Of a DNA stretch of 27,381 bases, positions 18,646 through 27,381 are shown piece after piece. Source of the DNA: Spirogloea muscicola (lineage: Eukaryota > Streptophyta > Zygnematophyceae > Spirogloeales > Spirogloeaceae); the NCBI GenBank assembly GCA_009602725.1, contig WELB01000053.1, forward strand, positions 687,942 through 715,322, given 5' to 3'. Below the pieces are notes generated by a model. The model had not been told where the DNA came from. It ran no database searches and saw only the letters and a list, made by a program, of their open reading frames with translations. Within the stretch, counting starts at the first letter, position 1, and every line of letters starts with the position of its first letter. Made by a program: the position numbers and the translations under genes.

Positions 18646-21600
18646 TCAAGGGGCGTCGGGCGGCGGGTGCGGAGGCCGGGGCGGCGACGGAGGCGGGCGA
18701 GGTGGGCGAGGAGGAGGAGGTGAGCGTGGTGGAGGAGGCGGGCGTGGAGGCCGCGGCGGCGGCGGAGGCGGGCGGGGCGGGCGGGGCGGCGATGGCGGAG
18801 CAGGCAGACGGCAAGACCCAGGGACAGGGAGGTCACACCGGTGGTAGGGAGGAGTGCACTCGCAAGTCGAGTTGCCGGGGAAGTTGAACACGCACGTCTG
18901 GTGCTTGGGCACCGTGCAGTTGAGAGCTGGCTGGAACGGCGTCGCAAGGCACGGGTCGATCACTGCAGAACACAGATTCATGGGCACCCACATCAGTCCC
19001 CGGCATTGAGTCGGCAGCTCTCATGCCCCATGTGTTTTGCACAGACCACCAAGATGGCCCCAGGAGCTCTTGAGTCTGGCGGTACCTGTGGTGCAGCCTG
19101 TGGTAAAGTCATAGTTGTCGAGGCAGTTGTTGCAGAAGGCGCCCGTGAAGTGGCCCGGACCAGCAGTCGAGCAGTCGCAGGTGCCATTGCCACCGGCGCC
19201 GTCAAAGCATGTCGCCCCATTGAGGCATACTGCACCGAGCACCACGGAACCAAGGTCGACCATCAGACCATGGGGTTGAGCAGGCGTGGCAAAGTACCGT
19301 CAACTCGCAAGTTCATCTGCACGAAGCACTGTCTCCGGCCCTTGCACGCCGTGTTGCCCTTGATGGGCTTGAGCCCGCGCTCACCGCATTCGGTGGTGCA
19401 GTTGGGGCCGTAGCAGCCAGACCCCTTGGCGCAGGTGCCATCGGCCGGTGGGCAAAGCGGCGGAGGCACCACAATTGTAGGAGCGGGTGCAGGTGCAGGC
19501 GAGACACATATTGATACTCCAGATGAGATGAAGGTGCACACCGCACTTCCGCAGTCCAGCGGCGGAGTGTTGATGCCACCGAAGCAAGGGTCAATGACTG
19601 CAGATTGAGCATGAATGCTGGTCAGCCACCCACTCTCATGGAGGCAGGCAGACGGAGGCAGTCATCTTGATTGCTACAGAATTGTAGGAAATGGGCTACT
19701 GAGCTACTGCTGTAACCAACACAACAAGACACAGCAAGAAGGCCTGCCATTTGGAGCTTTTAGGAAGGTGGACGTACGTGTGGTGCACCCAGTAGAAAAG
19801 TCGTAGTTGAAAACACAGTTCTGGCAGAAAGCTCCAGTGAAAAAGCCAGGACCAGCCGCAGAGCAGTTGCACACGCCGGTCCCGGAAGGACCATCATCAC
19901 ACGTAGCTCCATTCAGGCAGACTGGAGAGATGGAAACGAGAAGGGACAGCACCATCAACTGGGAGCATTTTTGCTAGCACAAGCTGAGCACAATTTTCAT
20001 TTCAACACACCCTCACGTGAGTAAGAGAAACTGGCCTGACACCATGTCGCTAAAAGCAGATGGGTTGTTGAATGCAGACATAAACTCACTGCATTGGGAG
20101 GTGCAGTCGGCGCCGTAGCAGCCACTTCCAACAGTGCAAGAGCCACCCTGGGGGGGGCACAGTGGAGGGGGAGGCACAATGACAGGCGCCGGGGCAGGCG
20201 CAGGAGAGACGCAGACGCCCACTCCAGATGAGATGAAAGTGCAGGTAGCGCTGCCACAGTCTTTAGGAGGGACGACATCGGAGCCGAGGCACGGGTCGAT
20301 GACTGCGAAAGTCGACAGAGTCAATTATTGATTGGTTAGAGGCCTCGACATCTGGAAGCAGGCCACGTAATGAGATGTCTTCCCGAGCCATGGAGACGCT
20401 TTGTGCAGCAAGTACTTCTGGAGCTGTCGCGCAGTGTCTGGAAGGGAGGGTGTACATACTTGTGGTACACCCGGTGAGGAAGTCATAATTAACTACACAG
20501 TTTTGGCAGAAAGCTCCAGTGAAGCGCCCAGGGCCAGCCGCAGTGCAATTGCAGATGCCATTTCCCTCTGCCCCGTCGTTGCAGGTGGCTCCATTTAGGC
20601 AGACTGGAGGAAGCACTCGGAAGAATGCGTGCAAGCATCAGGCGTGCTAGCCCGCCACTTCTCACCAACCCGAGAGAGGGTTGCACATGCTGTGCATGGT
20701 ACGCAGGCAAGCGCACCATGTGACATACGGTCCTCAGACTGTTGCTATGGCCTGGTCGGCAGAGCAGAGTCAACTCACTGCACTCCGAGCTGCAGTTTGT
20801 GCCGTAGCAGCCACTTCCAACATCGCAAGAGCCATTCTGGGGAGGGCATAGCGGGGGAGGAGGCACTACAATGGGGGCTGGTGCAGGTGCCACAGCCAAG
20901 GGGCCGCAGACAGCTACTCCCGGCGAGACAAACGTGCATGCCTGGTCGCCGCAGTCCTTGGGGGGAGTCGTGGCCGACCCGGTGCAAGGATCGATGACTG
21001 TCACGCTCCACAGAGAGTGGAGTCATAAGGCATCACTGCTCGAGTCTCGGTTGACAGCATGCAGATTCGCCTCCGTCTTGCCGGAAGTCCACACTTGGTC
21101 GGCAGCAACACGAGCATCGGCGTGCTTGCAGTCGGCACGGGCAAGTTACGTACTTGTGGTACACTTGGTGGTGAAATCATAGTTGTTGACGCAATTCTGG
21201 CAGAACGTTCCGGAGAAGAAGCCGGGCCCAGCTGTCGTGCAGTCGCAAACACCCGAGCCCGCGGGTCCATCGTCGCAGGTGGCACCATTCAGGCAGACTG
21301 CGCCGGCACGTCCAGCAGCAGGTCAGGAAGCTGCATAATCGGACCTCAGGAGCAGCCTCGACGTCCTGATCGAACGAAGGGCCGATCGAGCACAGTTGCT
21401 GCCCGAGACCCTGCATGTTGGCTGGTGCAGGTGAGATCGAGAGCTCGGATTGAATGCGAGGATGTGGGAGTGGAGAGGGGAGGCACCCACTGCATTGTGA
21501 CGTGCAGTTGGTGCCGTAGCAGCCCGACCCCACGCTGCAGGTGACGGGGGGGCAGAGGGGCGGGGGGATCACGACCGCGGGAGCAGGGGCCGGACCTGGC

Positions 21601-21960
21601 GGCACAGAGGGAGCAAGAGGGCCGGCCTGCAGTCAGCCGCATGCCAGAGGCACCCACCGAGCCAGTGGTGCTCGTGGGAAGGCCCGACCTGTCGGCTTGC
21701 TGCAGCAGCAGGCGTGGGAGGCGGCCCGGGGGGATCGGCCAGGTGCAAACTCTCCGAGCGCGGCAGGCCGAGCATGCAGGCCGCCGAATGCATTGGAGGC
21801 CAACGCAGGCGCAGGGGCGATGCGGCGGGAGCCGAGGCGGCGCACCGTCGGCGGCGGCGGCGCTGCGGCAGGCGAGGAGGAGGAGCGCGGAGGCGAGGAG
21901 GAGCGGTAGCCGCGGCGACGGCGCGGCGGGCAGGGCCCGCGGGCGGGGAGGGGGCGCCAT
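18646..21960 (-). CDS. Secreted EGF-like cysteine-rich protein with Arg/Pro-rich C-terminal rod, complete copy
   Basis: Ten exons: 21960-21846, 21595-21491, 21297-21154, 20997-20779, 20603-20460, 20302-20090, 19921-19778, 19597-19385, 19229-19086 and 18962-18646 (TGA). They sum to 1,758 nt and encode 585 residues. Every intron (123-250 nt) is phase 1. Residues 1-37 form a signal peptide (basic start, core LPLLLASALLLLA, then small residues). A short P-type module (APAPAVVIPPPLC) follows, then alternating E (48 codons) and P (71-73 codons) modules in the order E-P-E-P-E-P-E. The last exon has a cysteine cluster (CVFNFPGNSTCECTPPYHRC) and a rod of PPRPP repeats. The likely role is in an extracellular matrix or cell wall, by analogy with algal hydroxyproline-rich proteins. 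No transmembrane segment is seen. The first intron border is chosen because it gives a matching phase and a pyrimidine-rich acceptor. Confidence 0.85.
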
Positions 21961-22560
21961 GGGGGGCCGCGGCCGCGGCGAGCCCCGGAGGTGAGGTGGA
22001 ATGTGGGCTGCTGGGGCTGGAGCAGCTGCATCAGCCAGCCAGGACAAGAAGTGGCACTCCCAAAGGGGGCAAGGGCTGTGGAAAGCCAGCCCGGAAAAAT
22101 TGAATTGACGAAGGTTCAGAGGAGCCAGGTGCATCCAGAGGGTGTCCCCGTGACCGCATTAGCGGAGCCCCAGGGTGGGCGGACAGGGCGATTTCACGAC
22201 CCCCGCGTCAGCAGTNCGGCGGGGCTGGCGGCGAGCCTTCCGCGAGGCCTCCCGGCGGCCGGGGCGTGCGGGCCGTCGGTGCCGCCCCCGCAGGGCCCCT
22301 CCCGGTGAGAGAGCCCCTGTCTGTCATCTTCACTTCCTCCCGGCGCGGGGCCCCCCGCACGCCCGCCTCCCCCAGCGACACCCCGCCTCGATGGCGGCCC
22401 GCCTCCGCGATGCTCCTGATTCCTTCCTGATTCCTCCCACATGCTGCTGATTCCTTTCTCCTGCCGATCCGCCCGCACGCGCCGCCGGCGCTGCGCTCGA
22501 CCCCTGGCCCTCCTCCCCTCAGAGTAGGTTATGTAGGCCTAGCTTTCCTTCGTACTTGGC
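21961..22560 (-). promoter_or_regulatory. GC-rich upstream region of the complete EGF/HRGP-like gene
   Basis: This region lies 5' of the signal-peptide exon. A member of the short repeat family (GAAGTGGCACTCCCAAAGG through GACGAAGGTTCAGAGGAGCC, about 22,049-22,125) sits less than 100 nt from the start codon. One ambiguous base (N) occurs at 22,216. The rest is CCG-rich with no recognisable gene or defined promoter element. Confidence 0.4.
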
Positions 22561-24900
22561 CACTTGGCCTTCGTTCATTTCAGATACACGTACTATTCCT
22601 CAGAGGGGTCACTGCCTGAATAGAAGGAAAGAGAGGCCTGGACTGCCAATACTTTGGCTGAACACATTGATTTGGCCACCCTTTCGTCTCATGTGCATCG
22701 CGCACCTTCTCTCATCAGGAGCATTCTGCTTTTGCACCTGCTTCTGGCCCTTTCCGACCCTGTACACTCCTCTGTCCTGGCCTCTCACATTGTGTCTTTC
22801 ACCGCTTCTCGGCCCCTTCGACCTTGTCGATGTTTTCGGGCCGGCTTTTCACAGATTCGCCTCCCTTTCCCACCCCCCCCCCCCCCGGGGCGCTGCCTCC
22901 GAATTCCGACAGGGCGACGTTTTTCGGTCTTTCCGCCCGCTAGCTAGTCCATTTGGACTTGCATATGCTGACTAGAGGTTACTGAAGAGCCCCCTTGATT
23001 CCGTGTGTCAGCGTATTCTGAGAGTCTCCTTTCTGACGTCTTAGAGCCCCACTTGCTGACGTCTTAGAGATAAGTATCCTGCTTTCTGCGCCATCCGGCC
23101 CTTTCAGACCTTGTCCATTCTTTTGAGATGGCCTCTCACAGTCTGCGTGCTGGCCGTGCTCTCGCTGCGGCCTCCGGCTTTCGTCAGGGGGATAGTTTAC
23201 CGGCAGCTAGTCTGTCGGATGTGAGGCTCCTCACTCGTAACTACTAAGTGATCCATCCTCCCCCGTTCTGCCATAGCCTCTTCAGGCCCCGCAGTCGCTG
23301 CTTAGCTCGTACTTTGGCCCCTTCGAACCTTGTCAATTCTTGTCGGGCTGGCTTCTCACAGCCCTTGCCCCCATTGGGAGAGCCACTTCTTCTCACAGCC
23401 CTTGCCCCCATTGGGAGAGCCACTTCTTCTTCCTCTCACAGCCACTGCTGTCAATTTGGAAGAGCTGTTTCTTCTTTTTTCCGGACCCCTTCGAACTTTG
23501 TTCATTCCGCGGTGGCTGAGAGAAAGAACTGGCTCTCCGACACGCCTTGCATCTGCGTGCTGGCGGGGCTCTCGTTGCAGCCTCTGGCTTTCGCCAAGGG
23601 GGGATTTTCCCCGGCAGCTAGTCTGTCGGATTTGAGGCTCCTCACTCGTAGCTATTGAGTGGTCCATCCTCCACCCGTTCTGCCATAGCCCTTTAGGCCC
23701 CTCCGTCATTGTTGGCCCTTCGAACCTTTGTCTCAATCTTATCGGGCTGGCTTTCCACAGCCCTTGCCCCCATTGGGAAAGAAGTGGCTCTCCCAATGGA
23801 GGCAAGGGCTGTGGATAGCCAGCTCGAAATGAATGACAAGGTTCGAAGGGGCCCTACAACCTAGGCCCTCTCCTGGAAGCGTCTATCTTCGAAGGGGCCA
23901 AAGTACGAAGGGGCCAGAAGCGCAGTTTCAAAACTGGGGTAGACTGAAATGCTGGGCTGGGAGAGGCCAGCCCATGGGAAAGAACAAACGAAGGGCGAAG
24001 GGGCCAAGGAAAAGCGCTTGTTGCGCCATCCGGTCCTTTCAGACCTTTGAGGAAGGACGCTTCCAAGTAGACCTTGCCCATTCCTTTGGGCTGGCCTCTC
24101 TTAGAAATAGCGCCAAAAAGCGCTTCCAGATTGACAGCAGTGGCTATGAGAAGCCAGCCCAAAAGAATGGACAAGGTCTGAAAGGGCCGGATGGCGCAAG
24201 AAGAAAGATGTTAAGCGCTCTCACAGCCACTAGTCACTTTGGAAGCGCTGTTTCTTTCTTTTCCGACTTGCACTTAGACTAGAGGTTACTGAGAGCCCCC
24301 TTGCTGCCGTCTGTACGATTAGTATCTTGCCTTTTGCGCCATCCGGCCCTTTTTAGACCTTGTCCATTCCTCTGGGCTGGCCTCTCACAGCCACCAGTTA
24401 ATTTGGAAGCTGGTTCTTTTCCGGCCTCTAAGTAGTTTGATCTGCGCATGCCGACGAGCACCCACTCGCAGGAGTCATGACCAGTGACTTCATGCTTTTT
24501 GCGCCTACCAGCCCTCTCTTAGTCCTTGTACATACCTTCGGGGATGGCCTTTCACAGCATGTCAATTTTGTTTGTTTTCATTCGAAATAAATTTTCTGTT
24601 TCTTTTCCTAAGAAGCTCTTCCACAGGGGGCGGCGAATGGCCAGCCAGAAAGGACGAATGAGGTCCAAAGGAAAGAAATTGATCGCTCCAAAGTGCCGAA
24701 AGGCGCCAAAACCGCACAGCTATGCAAGAGACTAAGCAGCTGTCCGCGGCTTCTGGCGCTCTACCCGCCCTGCCCTTTCACAGCCGCTCTTATAATATCA
24801 GCAGCCGCATTCATCCGTCGGGCGTGGTGCAATGCGATGCGGTGCACGCAACGCCGACGCTGCGGAGTTGGCTGCTCACATAGTTCGCTGCGCGCACGGG
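22561..24900. repeat. Dense field of short stem-loop repeats, both orientations
   Basis: No gene is seen. Repeated words include CCTTGTCCATTC and its complement, GGGCTGGCCTCTCACAGCC, TTCGAACCTTGTCAATTCTT and CCCCCATTGGGAGAGCCAC. Units appear at about 22,800-22,860, 23,100-23,140, 23,178-23,430 (close copy of 4064-4310), 23,590-23,853, 23,870-24,010, 24,030-24,200 and 24,340-24,420. Many carry the flanking word GGCCCCTTCGAA or GCGCCATCCGGCCC. Units lie head to head as well as in tandem. Open frames here are products of the repeats. Confidence 0.8.
23714..23853. repeat. Head-to-head pair of repeat units forming a hairpin
   Basis: The left arm 23714-23778 (GGCCCTTCGAACC ... CCCATTGGGA) is the near-exact reverse complement of the right arm 23791-23853 (TCCCAATGG ... 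GGTTCGAAGGGGCC). The loop is 12 nt. The arms are two copies of one repeat unit in opposite orientation, joined at the CCCATTGGGA end. Confidence 0.8.
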
Positions 24901-25089
24901 GCAAAATTTCGTGTTTTTGAAACAAACAAAGGCCAAATGCCCAAGTACAAAGGGAAGCACATCTATAGACGTACATTATCTACAGCAGATTGACCCGCAC
25001 GGGGGAGAGCGGACCGGTTCTTTCGACGGCAAAATTTGGCGTCTTCGTGGAGGCCGGCTACACGGTGGCCTCATAAAATCACGTCTGTC

Positions 25090-26420
25090 GTGGCCATCCA
25101 GCTGGTGGCTCAGGTGGCTCAGGTGCTCTACAGCATGGTGGGGCGCGCTTTGGCAACAGCACGCAGGGCAGGCCCAGGCACACCTGGCGCCCCAACAATT
25201 TGGTGCGGGGCTCCGGATCGGCGGTGAGACGGTCGTGCACGGCGTACGGGCCGCCCTGGACCTGCATCCCGAATGGGTGGCCATGGCGGTCGACGTCCGC
25301 AAAGCCTTCAACAGCGTTGATCGTGATGTCATCGCGGAGGAGCTGAGAGAGGCCTTCCCCAGCCTTCTACCCTTCTTCAGGCTGGGGTACGGTCAGCCAT
25401 GCGAGCGGCAGTGGCGGGCGGGGGTGTTGCGGTGGAGACCCTCCACTCCACCAGGGGCGCGCGCCAAGGGGATCCACTGGCGGGGTTCTACTATGCGCTG
25501 GCACATTACCGTGCGCTCCAGGCAACGGTCGCGTTCACCCCGGCGTCCTCGTGCCGACATACGCTGATAACACCACGCTGGTAGGGAAGCCAGAGGATGT
25601 CGCAGCTGCCTTTGCCACACTCCAAATGCAGCTGAACGCGATCGGCCTGGACATTCGGGCGGACAAATGCAGCGCCTGGTCCCCTCAGGGCCTGCCAGCC
25701 CACCTGCGCCTGCCCGAGGGTTGCCAGACACCAGCCGGGGGCCTCACCCTCCTCGGCGTTCCCCCTAGGCGCACCTGCCTTGTGACGGAGCAGCTGCAGG
25801 CGCGGCTGCAGGAACACCTCCGGCCGGCGGACCGTCTTCACACGCTGCTGGACATGCAGCTGGCGACCGCGATGCTGACACGCTGCATCGAGCAGCGGCC
25901 ACACTATCTGGCCCGCACCATCCCTCCCTCATCGGCGGTGAAGGCAGCGTATGCGGCTTTTGACTCCGGCATCCTGGCCTCCGCGGCCACCCTCGTGCAG
26001 CACCCTGCGTTCCTCACCTTACCAGCTGCGCTGCTGCAGGCTAGCCTGCCGACCAGCCGCGGCGGCTTGGGAGGCCGCTCAGTTGCACGCGCCTGCGAGG
26101 CGGCCTACATGGGTAGCTGGGCTCAAATGGCAGCCCCCATGTGCCAGAGGTTTCTCGTCCACGGCCAGCGCGCCCTGGAGCGGGCGGCAGCTGAAGTGGA
26201 GATCGGCCAGCTGCCCTTTCAGGTTGCCCTCCGCTCTGCCCGCGACGGGCTCCTGGCGGTCTACCCCAACATGTCGGAGCAGGCCGTCCCTTTCATCCAC
26301 CTCGCCCACACCCCTGACCTGCGTGCCCAGGCACGCTTCTCGGCGCTGGTTGTAAAAGCAGGAAGGGAGCAGGGCACGCGGTTGGCACGGCTATTAGCGG
26401 AGAAGATGCGGATCACGCTG
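25090..26420 (+). pseudogene. LINE (non-LTR retrotransposon) reverse transcriptase, frameshifted and catalytically broken
   Basis: RT blocks occur in order but in three frames. The first is VLYSMVGRALATARRAG (about 25,117-25,170). A frame change leads to HLAPQQFGAG and the motif A region AMAVDVRKAFNSVDRD (to about 25,395). Another change leads to GARQGDPLAGFYYALA (motif B), and a third leads to PTYADNTTLVG (motif C, 25,554-25,586), which stays open to about 26,420 with the C-terminal signature SRGGLGGRSVARACEAAYMG. Motif C reads Tyr-Ala-Asp-Asn, so the second catalytic Asp is lost through GAC to AAC. No endonuclease domain lies upstream, so the copy is 5'-truncated. After 26,420 the frame remains open to 26,717 but looks unrelated. 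Confidence 0.88.
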
Positions 26421-27183
26421 ACGGCACTGGGTTTGCACTGCTGGCGATGGACGTGCACGTGGCGTATTGTAGTTGGTGGCTGGACCTTCTGCAGCGGCGG
26501 ACAGTTGTGGTGTACTGAACTTGCTCGCAGAAGTGCCTACATCAGCCTTTTCTTTGCAGAAGTTTCCTTTAGCAACCCGGTCTTGAAAGTCATTTTACAA
26601 GTCAAGAGGCTCGGATGTGAATTTGAATCTGTGCAGCACATTCACAGGATATACTTGCATGGCAAAACTTCGATGTCCACAGGAGCAAAGAGTTTAAGCA
26701 TAAATTTACTCTCTTGACATGCCGAACAGGCAAGTCTGCTGTATACAGCAAAGCTTCCTTTCGCACCAGCAAATTCTCCACATCGGCAAATTTTCCAAAA
26801 ACACCCGACTTTCGAAAGTGACTTGCTTGCCATTCGTACTAGTGCAATTTCGACATGTTATCGGTTGGCATCAAAATTGTTGTTGGCATCAAAAATCTTG
26901 TAGATCGAGGCTTTCAGGCTTCTACACTCCCTTTTCACTGTGGAGTTTGATGATTTAGCAGCGGGAGCAATCGACTAGTGTAACTCAAATCTTATATTGG
27001 CCTGTGCTACTTGTTCTGCCAATGCTATTTGTCAATTCTCTTCGGATGTCGATGGCCTACGTTCAGTCTCACTCTGCCTGTGCAAAGGGGGGGGAATATC
27101 TGCAAGATGGTTGGCAATCTGATAGCGACAGAAGCTCTCCTCGAAATCGTGTAAGGGCTGACAAACGAAGCAGATATGGGGCG
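26421..27183. other. Non-coding stretch between the LINE and the right-edge gene
   Basis: The composition turns AT-richer than in the LINE. No domain, RNA gene or repeat family member is recognised. Part of it must be the 3' untranslated region of the gene entering from the right on the minus strand. Confidence 0.5.
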
Positions 27184-27381
27184 CTAGTACATTGTTGGGG
27201 GCGGATGCGGAGGTGGAGGAGAGTGGGGCGGATGAGAAGGTGGCAGACGCGGGGGAGGAGGAGGACGCGGAGGACGGGGAGGTGAAGGAGGGGGGCGCGG
27301 TGGTGGAGGGGGCCTGGGCGGAGGAGGGGGCCTCGGCGGGCGCGGCGGAGAGGGAGGTGGCGGAGGCGGGCGCGGCGGCGG
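27184..27381 (-). CDS. Polyproline C-terminal tail of a further HRGP-like gene entering from the right
   Basis: Starting at the right edge on the minus strand, one frame reads 65 codons of almost pure proline with regularly spaced Arg, Ser and His (PPPRPPPPPSPPRPPRPPPPP, a variant tail HSPPPPHPPPTMY) and then TAG at 27186-27184. Composition and spacing match the last exons of the two cysteine-rich genes at 11,063 and 18,646, and the strand is the same. It is therefore probably the 3' end of a third family member, with its cysteine modules outside the window. The other strand of such sequence gives glycine-rich frames, which are shadows. Confidence 0.6.
   Translation of the reverse strand, partial: PPPRPPPPPPSPPRPPRPPPPPRPPPPPRPPPSPPRPPRPPPPPRLPPSHPPHSPPPPHPPPTMY

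Larger units (their letters stand above)
14774..20603 (+). repeat. Right copy of the tandem segmental duplication
   Basis: Colinear with 7382-13,038. The left end lies inside what is an AUG4 intron in the other copy, so the 5' exons of AUG4 are missing here. The right end coincides with the acceptor border of an E exon; beyond it the gene continues with older-looking, divergent modules and a signal peptide. Relative to the left copy there is extra DNA at 16,434-16,622 (189 nt) and at 16,674-16,727 (54 nt). Confidence 0.93.

Noticed and set aside
21346-22134. A single uninterrupted 262-codon minus-strand protein starting before the signal peptide
   Set aside because: After the signal peptide the frame loses the cysteine-module reading. 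Splicing at 21,846/21,595 restores it with phase 1, as in every other intron. Residues before the ATG at 21,960 look like translated short repeat.
22556-22975. A 139-codon plus-strand frame with hydrophobic stretches
   Set aside because: It runs through repeat units and a homopolymer C tract, with no homology or start context to support it.
24911-25100. Extension of the LINE frame upstream to 24,911 as a genuine N-terminus
   Set aside because: No RT or endonuclease motif is recognisable before about 25,100, and the first RT block is in another frame.
1-27381. tRNA, rRNA or CRISPR-like arrays
   Set aside because: No cloverleaf with conserved T-loop, no rRNA core words and no regularly spaced direct repeats with unique spacers were found by reading. 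A covariance search was not possible.

Overview
The window is nuclear DNA of a eukaryote, most likely a green alga. The evidence is spliceosomal introns of about 120-250 nt with GT-AG borders, a land-plant-like augmin subunit 4 gene, secreted cysteine-rich proteins ending in arginine/proline-rich rods like those of algal wall (pherophorin/HRGP-type) proteins, a Ty3/gypsy element and a LINE of the kinds seen in algal genomes, and dense short repeats. The species cannot be named from the sequence alone.

Layout. 1-2,560: a possible gene start leaving the window at the left edge, a C30 tract, and a decayed Ty3/gypsy 3' end (minus strand) whose integrase is followed by a PHD finger and which is bounded by a large fold-back repeat. 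2,560-4,900: a cluster of short repeats, then a GC-rich upstream region. 4,908-8,544 (+): augmin subunit 4 (AUG4/HAUS4), a split gene converging on the next one. 11,063-14,508 (-): a cysteine-rich EGF-like/proline-rich gene made of alternating exon modules, lacking its 5' end.

The block 7,382-13,038 (3' exons of AUG4, the intergenic DNA, and the 3' two thirds of the wall-type gene) is present again at 14,774-20,603. The unit is about 7.4 kb and in direct tandem. The second block holds an orphan 3' part of AUG4 (15,208-15,901) and the 3' part of a complete wall-type gene, 18,646-21,960 (-), which keeps its signal-peptide exon. All of that gene's introns are phase 1 and every internal exon is a multiple of three. 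Its ten exons add to 1,758 nt, or 585 residues. A third polyproline gene tail enters from the right edge (27,184-27,381, -), so this looks like a tandem family running on outside the window.

21,961-24,900 is promoter-like GC-rich DNA followed by a dense field of short stem-loop repeats. 25,090-26,420 (+) is a LINE reverse transcriptase broken by frameshifts and by loss of a catalytic aspartate.

The genes do not form a pathway. AUG4 acts in the mitotic microtubule apparatus, and the wall-type proteins would be secreted. What links them is physical: a tandem duplication whose breakpoints cut both genes. Comparing the copies exposes filled/empty sites of a tiny stem-loop element and expansion of an exon pair. 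The exon models are by eye. There are no transcript data.
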